Below, in pieces: positions 59,629-64,000 of a stretch of 64,000 nucleotides of DNA. Both the position numbers and the translations under genes were made by a program. The stretch spans positions 310,001 through 374,000 of the forward strand of contig NZ_FNFB01000003.1 in the NCBI RefSeq assembly GCF_900100395.1, in the 5' to 3' direction. This DNA comes from Nonomuraea maritima. GTDB lineage: Bacteria; Actinomycetota; Actinomycetes; Streptosporangiales; Streptosporangiaceae. The stretch's first letter is position 1, and each line of letters opens with the position of its first letter. The notes beneath the pieces were generated by a model that was not told where the DNA came from, did no database searches, and saw only the letters and a list, made by a program, of their open reading frames with translations.

Positions 59629-60468
59629 ATGACGAGCGAAACGCAGGGCCGCGTCTGGTTGATCACCGGTTGCTCGACCGGGTTCGGGCGCGAGATGGCG
59701 CTGGCCGCGCTGGCCGCCGGCGACCGGGTCATGGCCACCGCACGGCGTCCGGAGACGCTGGCCGACCTGGTGGAGATCGGCGGCGACCGGGTCGGCACGG
59801 CGGCGCTGGACGTCACGGACCCGGACTCCGTCCAGGCCGCGGCGCGGGCGACGCTGGCGGCGTTCGGACGCGTCGACGTCCTCGTGAACAACGCGGGGTT
59901 CACCATGATCGGGGCCGTCGAGGAGACCTCGATGGAGCAGTTGCGGTCGCTGATGGAGGTCAACTTCTTCGGGGCCGCGGAGGTCACCAAGGCGATCGTG
60001 CCCCTGATGCGCGAGCAGGGCAGCGGGACGATCGTGCAGATGAGTTCCCTGGGCGGCCGGATGGTCTACCCGGGGCTGGGCGGCTACGACGCCGCCAAGC
60101 ACGCGCTCGAGGCTTTCAGCGAGGCGCTGTCGAGTGAACTGGCGCCCCTGGGTGTGCGGGTCCTGCTGGTGGAACCGGGCATGTTCCGTACGAAGATCAC
60201 CAACAACATGGTGCTGGCTCCGGAGAACCCGGCCTACGAGGCCAGCTCAGGTGGTCTCCGGCAGATGGTCGCGGAGATCGCGGGCAAGGAGCCGGGCGAC
60301 CCGGCGAAGGGCGCCGCCGCCGTGCTCAAGGTGCTCGACGCCGACAACCCGCCGCTCCGCATCGTCCTCGGCGGCGACGCGGTCGACGCGCTGCGCGCCC
60401 ACCACGAGGCTCTGCTGGCCGACATGGTCACGTGGGAGCCGCTCAGCCGCTCCACGGCGATCGCCTGA
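59629..60468 (+). CDS. SDR family oxidoreductase
   Basis: The 279-aa protein has the nucleotide motif ITGCSTGFGREMALAAL (12-28, Gly-rich with a Cys), NNAGF, catalytic Ser in MSSLGGRM and a Tyr-Asp-Ala-Ala-Lys pair in GYDAAKHAL. Such GCSTGFG-type SDRs are retinol-dehydrogenase-like. It is divergent from LysR. Confidence 0.88.
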   Translation: MTSETQGRVWLITGCSTGFGREMALAALAAGDRVMATARRPETLADLVEIGGDRVGTAALDVTDPDSVQAAARATLAAFGRVDVLVNNAGFTMIGAVEETSMEQLRSLMEVNFFGAAEVTKAIVPLMREQGSGTIVQMSSLGGRMVYPGLGGYDAAKHALEAFSEALSSELAPLGVRVLLVEPGMFRTKITNNMVLAPENPAYEASSGGLRQMVAEIAGKEPGDPAKGAAAVLKVLDADNPPLRIVLGGDAVDALRAHHEALLADMVTWEPLSRSTAIA

Positions 60469-60500
60469 CAGCCGTTCTCGGGCGGGCCACCGCCCCGACC

Positions 60501-60534
60501 GCGCATGCCTCGCCCGGGGGCGCGAGGCATGCGC
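60501..60534. terminator. Hairpin between the two SDR genes
   Basis: GCGCATGCCTCGC (60501-60513) pairs perfectly with GCGAGGCATGCGC (60522-60534) across an 8-nt loop. It lies between the two co-directional SDR genes and probably terminates the first or attenuates read-through. Confidence 0.6.
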
Positions 60535-60564
60535 AGACCCCTTCTTGAGGAGAAATTTCGCGAC

Positions 60565-61566
60565 ATGTCCAGTCCACAACAGCCGATCGGCTCCGGGTTC
60601 GACGCCGCGTCGACCGCCGCCGAAGTGATCAAGGGAACGGACCTCACGGGCACCACCGCGGTCGTCACCGGCGGCCACTCCGGCCTCGGCCTGGAAACCA
60701 CCCGTGCCCTGTGCTCCGCCGGCGCCACCGTGGTCGTCCCGGCGCGCTTCCCTGACCGTGCTCGCGCCATGCTGGCGGGGATCGACGGCGTCGAGATCGA
60801 GCAGCTCGACCTGATGGACCCGGCCTCGATCGACGCGTTCGCCGACAGGTTCCTCGCCACCGGACGTCCGCTGCCCATCCTCGTCAACAGCGCGGGGATC
60901 CAGAACGTACCGCTGACACGCGACGCCCGCGGGTACGAGGCGCAGTTCGCCACGAACCACCTCGGACACTTCCAGCTCACCACCCGGCTCTGGCCCGCCC
61001 TGCGCCAGGCGGAGGGCGCGCGGGTGGTCACGGTCTCGGCCTGGGCGCACCACCTGTCGCCCGTGGTCTTCGACGACCCGAACTTCCACCGGCGCGAGTA
61101 CGACGGCTGGCTCGGCTACGGCCAGTCCAAGACCGCCAACATCCTGTTCACCGTCGGGCTGGACCGGAGGGGCGAGGCCGCCGGCATCCGCGGCTTCTCC
61201 CTGCACCCGGGCCTCATCATCGGCACGAACCTCAGCCCGTGGACCACTCCGGAGTTCCTGCGGACGAACGGCCTCGTCGACGAGCACGGCGAGCGCGTCG
61301 TCGACCCGTACTCGGGCCGCAAGACCGCCGGGCAGGGGGCGTCCACCATCGTCTGGTGCGCCACCGCCCAGCAGCTCGAGGGCATGGGCGGGGTCTACTG
61401 CGAGAACAACGAGGTCTCCCCGGTGCTCACCTCGCACGACGAGAACCTCGACATGATGGTGGGCCGCGTGGAGACGCCCGTGGGCGTGATGCCCTACGCC
61501 GTCGACCCGGATCTCGCCGACCGCCTGTGGGACCTGAGCGAACAGCTGACCGGTCACACGGTGTAG
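60565..61566 (+). CDS. SDR family oxidoreductase (WW-domain oxidoreductase-like)
   Basis: The 333-aa SDR has TGGHSGLGLETTRAL (about 35-49), NSAGIQ, NHLGHFQLT, Ser in TVSAWAHHLSP and the active Tyr/Lys in GYGQSKTAN. The extended C-terminus (about 240-333) is typical of protochlorophyllide-reductase/WWOX-like SDRs. ATG 60565 follows GAGGAG at a long spacing of 13 nt. Confidence 0.87.
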   Translation: MSSPQQPIGSGFDAASTAAEVIKGTDLTGTTAVVTGGHSGLGLETTRALCSAGATVVVPARFPDRARAMLAGIDGVEIEQLDLMDPASIDAFADRFLATGRPLPILVNSAGIQNVPLTRDARGYEAQFATNHLGHFQLTTRLWPALRQAEGARVVTVSAWAHHLSPVVFDDPNFHRREYDGWLGYGQSKTANILFTVGLDRRGEAAGIRGFSLHPGLIIGTNLSPWTTPEFLRTNGLVDEHGERVVDPYSGRKTAGQGASTIVWCATAQQLEGMGGVYCENNEVSPVLTSHDENLDMMVGRVETPVGVMPYAVDPDLADRLWDLSEQLTGHTV

Positions 61567-61620
61567 CCGATCGATTGGTGCACTAATCGTTGGTGTACGA
61601 TGCGGTTCGCGTACTCCGTT

Positions 61621-61662
61621 GACCGGCCCGGATGCGCCTGATGTCCCGTACGGGGGCCGGTC
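61621..61662. promoter_or_regulatory. Leader hairpin before the globin gene
   Basis: GACCGGCCC (61621-61629) pairs perfectly with GGGCCGGTC (61654-61662); CCCGTACGGG lies inside. It stands 50 nt before the globin reading frame, in what would be its 5' leader, and could be an attenuator or a terminator for the SDR gene. Confidence 0.4.
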
Positions 61663-61710
61663 GAGCGGGGGCGGCCCGCGAGTGATTCCGACCGAAGCAG
61701 GTGACGCGAG

Positions 61711-62103
61711 ATCGAACCCGCGACCGACAGCCCGGCGACCTTCTACGAGGCGGCCGGGGGCGAGGAGTTCTTCCGCCGGCTGGTCCGCCGCTTCTACGAG
61801 GGCGTGGCGGGCGACCCGCTGCTGCGCGCCATGTACCCGGAGGAGGACCTCGGTCCTGCGGAGGAGCGCATGAGGCTCTTCCTCATGCAGTACTGGGGCG
61901 GCCCCCGCACCTACGGCGAGCGGCGTGGCCATCCACGCCTGCGCATGCGCCACGCGCCGTTCCACGTGGACCTCGCCGCGCATGACGCCTGGCTCCGTCA
62001 CATGCGCGCCGCCGTCGAGGAGTCACACCTGCCACCGCACCTCGAACGACAGCTCTGGGACTACCTCTCCTCGTCGGCCGCGGCGATGATCAACGCTCGC
62101 TGA
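61711..62103 (+). CDS. glbO: Group II truncated haemoglobin (GlbO-like), abnormal start
   Basis: The 130-codon frame encodes a full GlbO: FYEAAGGEEFFRRLVRRFYEGV with Tyr B10, MYPEEDLGPAEERMRLFLMQYWGGP with Tyr CD1, RMRHAPFHV with the proximal His, and Trp G8 in HDAWLRHM. No ATG/GTG/TTG opens this frame before residue 32. A TGA at 61702 closes it upstream, and the first codon placed correctly after AGGTGA (6 nt) is ATC at 61711. Either ATC (ATG mutated) is used, or a 2-base deletion after GTG 61701 shifted the frame, or the annotated product begins at GTG 61804 without helices A-B. Confidence 0.82.
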   Translation: MEPATDSPATFYEAAGGEEFFRRLVRRFYEGVAGDPLLRAMYPEEDLGPAEERMRLFLMQYWGGPRTYGERRGHPRLRMRHAPFHVDLAAHDAWLRHMRAAVEESHLPPHLERQLWDYLSSSAAAMINAR

Positions 62104-62106
62104 CGC

Positions 62107-62156
62107 GGGAAAGGGGCGAGGCGCGTCGTCCGAACGACGCGCCTCGCCCCTTTCCC
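62107..62156. terminator. Perfect 23-bp bidirectional terminator
   Basis: Arms 62107-62129 and 62134-62156 are perfectly complementary over 23 bp with a 4-nt CCGA loop. The hairpin starts 3 bp after the globin stop and ends 9 bp before the antiporter stop on the other strand, so it serves both convergent genes. One arm ends in GGGAAAGGGG, giving a short T-run on the other strand. Confidence 0.85.
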
Positions 62157-62165
62157 GGTCGTGCG

Positions 62166-63326
62166 TCAGGCCCGCTTGGCGATGGCCGTGATGAACGGCT
62201 GCACCAGCTTGGCGGCCAGCGGACCGAAGGCCGCCAGGATGAGGACGTACGCCGCCGCCAGCGCGCCCAGGTCGGGGTGCGCTCCCGCACCCACCGCCAG
62301 GCCGGCGATGACGATGTTGAACTCGCCGCGCGGGATCATCGCGATACCCGCGCGGGCCTGGCCCGCCTTGGCGATGCCGGCCCGTTTGGCGGCGTACGCG
62401 CCGGTCAGCAACTTCGTGATCATGCTGACCAGGGCCAGCAGGGCGGCCAGGCCGGCCACCGGCAGGATCTTGCCCGGGTCGGTCTGGAGTCCGAAGAACA
62501 CGAAGAAAACCGCCGCGAACAGGTCGCGCAGCGGCGCGAGCAACGCCTGCGCCTCGTGGGCCAGCTGGCCGGACAGCGCGATCCCCACGAGGAACGCGCC
62601 GACGGCGGCCGACACCTGCAGCTGCTGGGCCAGGCCCGCGACCAGCAGGGCGAGGCCCACGACCTTGAGCAGCAGCACCTCGTTGTTGGGGCTCGACACG
62701 AAGGCCTCGATGAAGCGCCCGAACTTCAGGGCGACCACGAGGACGACGCTCACGGTCGCCAGTGCGATGCCCACCGCGATGGCGCCGCTCACCAGGCTCA
62801 GCCCGGCGAGCACCGTCGTCAGCACGGGGAGGTAGACCGCCATCGTGAGGTCCTCGAAGACCAGCAGCGACAGCACCGTCGGCGTCTCCCGGTTACCGAT
62901 CCATCCGAGGTCGGAAAGGACCTTCGCCGTGATACCCGACGAGGTGGCGTACGTCACGCCCGCCATGGCCACGGCCGCCACCGGACCCCAGCCCAGCAAC
63001 AGCGCGCAGATCGCGCCGGGGGCCGCGTTCAGCACCAGGTCGACGATGCCGGCCCGGGCGTTGCTGGTGAGGCTCGTCACGAGCTCGTCAGCGTTGTACT
63101 CCAGGCCGAGTGTGAGCAACAGCAGGATGACGCCCAGTTCCGCGCCTACCGAGATGAAGTCCTCGCTGGTGGCCAGGGGCAGCACGCCACCCGTGCCGAA
63201 CGCCAGCCCGGCGATGAGGTAGAGCGGGATCGGGGAGATGCCGACGCGCAACGCGAGCGCGCCGAGCACGCCCAAGCCGAGGACGACAGCACCGAACTCA
63301 AGAAAAATGATCGCGGTATGGTGCAC
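62166..63326 (-). CDS. Cation:proton antiporter (CPA2 family)
   Basis: The 386-aa protein has about 12 TM helices and the CPA2 pattern: GISPIPLYLIAGLAFG, LLLLTLGLEYNADEL, GVTYATSSGITAKVL, LLVFEDLTMAVYLPVL with the ion-binding acidic residues, and RGEFNIVIAGLAVG. It exchanges K+ or Na+ for H+. The start GTG 63326 lies 8 bp after the stop of the regulatory-subunit gene. Confidence 0.92.
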   Translation of the reverse strand: MHHTAIIFLEFGAVVLGLGVLGALALRVGISPIPLYLIAGLAFGTGGVLPLATSEDFISVGAELGVILLLLTLGLEYNADELVTSLTSNARAGIVDLVLNAAPGAICALLLGWGPVAAVAMAGVTYATSSGITAKVLSDLGWIGNRETPTVLSLLVFEDLTMAVYLPVLTTVLAGLSLVSGAIAVGIALATVSVVLVVALKFGRFIEAFVSSPNNEVLLLKVVGLALLVAGLAQQLQVSAAVGAFLVGIALSGQLAHEAQALLAPLRDLFAAVFFVFFGLQTDPGKILPVAGLAALLALVSMITKLLTGAYAAKRAGIAKAGQARAGIAMIPRGEFNIVIAGLAVGAGAHPDLGALAAAYVLILAAFGPLAAKLVQPFITAIAKRA

Positions 63327-63334
63327 CCGCGGTC

Positions 63335-63817
63335 CTACCCGTCTGCCAGGATGTCGGCCACCTCGGCCGTGCTGTCCTCGCTGCCGACGACCACGACCAC
63401 ATCACCTGTGCGGAACACGAAATCTGGACCGGGGCTGGCGAACACCTGCTCACCGCGGACCACGGCCACGACGGACGCGCTCGTACGCGTACGCACCCGG
63501 GCGTCGCCCATGGGGCGGCCGACGTAGGGGGAGCCGGCGGGGATCGGCAGCTGCACGCTCATCAGTCCCGCCACCTGCTGGTGGAGCTGGTTGAGGCGCT
63601 GCACGATGCGCGGCGCGCCGAGCAGCTCGGCGAGCGCGTCGGCCTCCTCGTCGTTGAGCTTGACCACGTGGCAGACCGCGTCGGGGTCATCTGCGTCGTA
63701 GATCACCAGATCGCGGCGGCCCGTGCGGTGGGAGATGACACCCACCCGCTGTCCTTTCCGCGTGGTGAAATCGTGCCGTAGCCCGATCCCCGGCAGCGCT
63801 GTCTGTTCGACCTCCAC
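63335..63817 (-). CDS. RCK_C (TrkA-C) regulatory subunit of the antiporter
   Basis: The 160-aa protein has an N-terminal KhtT/AmhT-like domain (TALPGIGLRHDFTTRKGQRVGVISHRTGRRDL). A C-terminal RCK_C domain (about 80-158) includes TSASVVAVVRGEQVFASPGPDFVFRTGDVVVVVGS. It likely binds nucleotide or a diadenylate messenger and gates the antiporter, encoded 8 bp downstream in the same operon. GTG 63817 follows AGGTGGGA. Confidence 0.9.
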   Translation of the reverse strand: MEVEQTALPGIGLRHDFTTRKGQRVGVISHRTGRRDLVIYDADDPDAVCHVVKLNDEEADALAELLGAPRIVQRLNQLHQQVAGLMSVQLPIPAGSPYVGRPMGDARVRTRTSASVVAVVRGEQVFASPGPDFVFRTGDVVVVVGSEDSTAEVADILADG

Positions 63818-63931
63818 CTATCCCACCTGTCCAGAGCGGCATATTTCCGGACACCTTACCAACGGAATACCCATTCAAAGTCCAGCCGATGCCTGCGCGA
63901 GGGACTTTTCGGGTACGAGGCACCTTCGGGC

Positions 63932-64000
63932 ATGCCGAAGATCAATGTGGTGGAAAGGCCGGGTATACCGGAGGTTCGGGACCTCGGAAGAGGACGGTCA
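63932..64000 (+). CDS. Possible start of a gene cut by the window edge
   Basis: An open frame from ATG 63932 (23 codons to the edge, starting PKINVVERPGIPEV) follows a GAGG about 11 nt upstream. Too little is visible to identify it; it may be noncoding. Confidence 0.25.
   Translation, partial: MPKINVVERPGIPEVRDLGRGRS

Noticed and set aside
61804..62103. GTG 61804 as the globin start
   Set aside because: It would remove conserved residues before and including helix B Tyr, although the upstream codons encode a standard GlbO N-terminus.
1..64000. rRNA, tRNA, insertion sequences, phage integrases and attachment sites
   Set aside because: I looked for conserved tRNA/rRNA strings, transposase motifs and flanking repeats by eye and found none I could support.

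Overview
The window is 64 kb of very GC-rich, gene-dense chromosome from an actinomycete. Supporting signs are third-position GC bias, frequent GTG/TTG starts, 1-4 bp gene overlaps, a mycothiol-dependent maleylpyruvate isomerase-fold enzyme, a group II truncated haemoglobin, an actinobacterial QcrB-type cytochrome b, and families typical of the phylum (DUF5685, DUF1206, PRC-barrel/DUF2382). A Streptosporangiaceae or Nonomuraea-like host is my inference, not something the sequence proves. I see no rRNA, tRNA, CRISPR array, transposase or integrase. The window looks like accessory and metabolic chromosome, not a mobile island.

Layout. 1-5.2 kb: truncated subtilisin-like protease, divergent TrmB/LuxR-like regulator, a TPR (TTC38-like) plus PIG-L deacetylase pair, and a DUF1206 membrane protein. 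5.2-12.4 kb: amidase; a sensory locus of a solute-binding lipoprotein co-transcribed with a DctR-type response regulator, facing a large hybrid histidine kinase; and a DUF5685 protein with an extraordinary Cys-rich repeat tail. 12.5-18.8 kb: SDR/amidohydrolase pair under a divergent TetR, a chimeric ABC-ATPase::response-regulator gene, aldo/keto reductase, mycothiol-dependent isomerase family protein and MerR. 18.8-24.9 kb: PadR / three DUF1048 / DrrAB-like ABC exporter locus (one DUF1048 frameshifted), then MFS, LysR and a MazG-like protein. 25-31.9 kb: stand-alone QcrB, methyltransferase, acyl-CoA synthetase, and a nucleotide cyclase / class IV aminotransferase / LLM oxidoreductase operon.

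31.9-42.7 kb holds the most coherent physiological unit. A FadR-type GntR repressor diverges from a nine-gene overlapping operon: SBP, two permeases, two ATPases, M20 deacylase, P1 (NylC/DmpA-like) hydrolase and aldehyde dehydrogenase. A convergent SDR closes the unit. The same near-perfect palindrome (ACTGGTCNGACCAGT followed by GCAC) sits before the transporter operon and before the SDR, so one repressor probably controls uptake, amide hydrolysis and oxidation of the product.

42.7-49.6 kb: a composite antitoxin-like protein (two Phd/YefM-like segments plus a HicB-like tail) behind tandem operators with no toxin next to it, a PCMT-type methyltransferase, an IscA-fold protein without cysteines, acetyl-xylan esterase, a stress-type PRC/DUF2382 protein and a secreted sialidase. 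49.7-55.4 kb: a five-gene co-directional cluster (unknown 302-aa protein, 80-aa small protein, FAD-linked oxidase, MFS exporter, FAD monooxygenase) that looks like an undescribed small-molecule or peptide-modification pathway with its own efflux pump. 55.5-64 kb: LUD protein/TetR pair, CopC copper locus, LysR with two SDRs, a truncated haemoglobin whose start codon is abnormal, a very long perfect terminator hairpin, and a K+/H+ antiporter with its RCK_C regulatory subunit.
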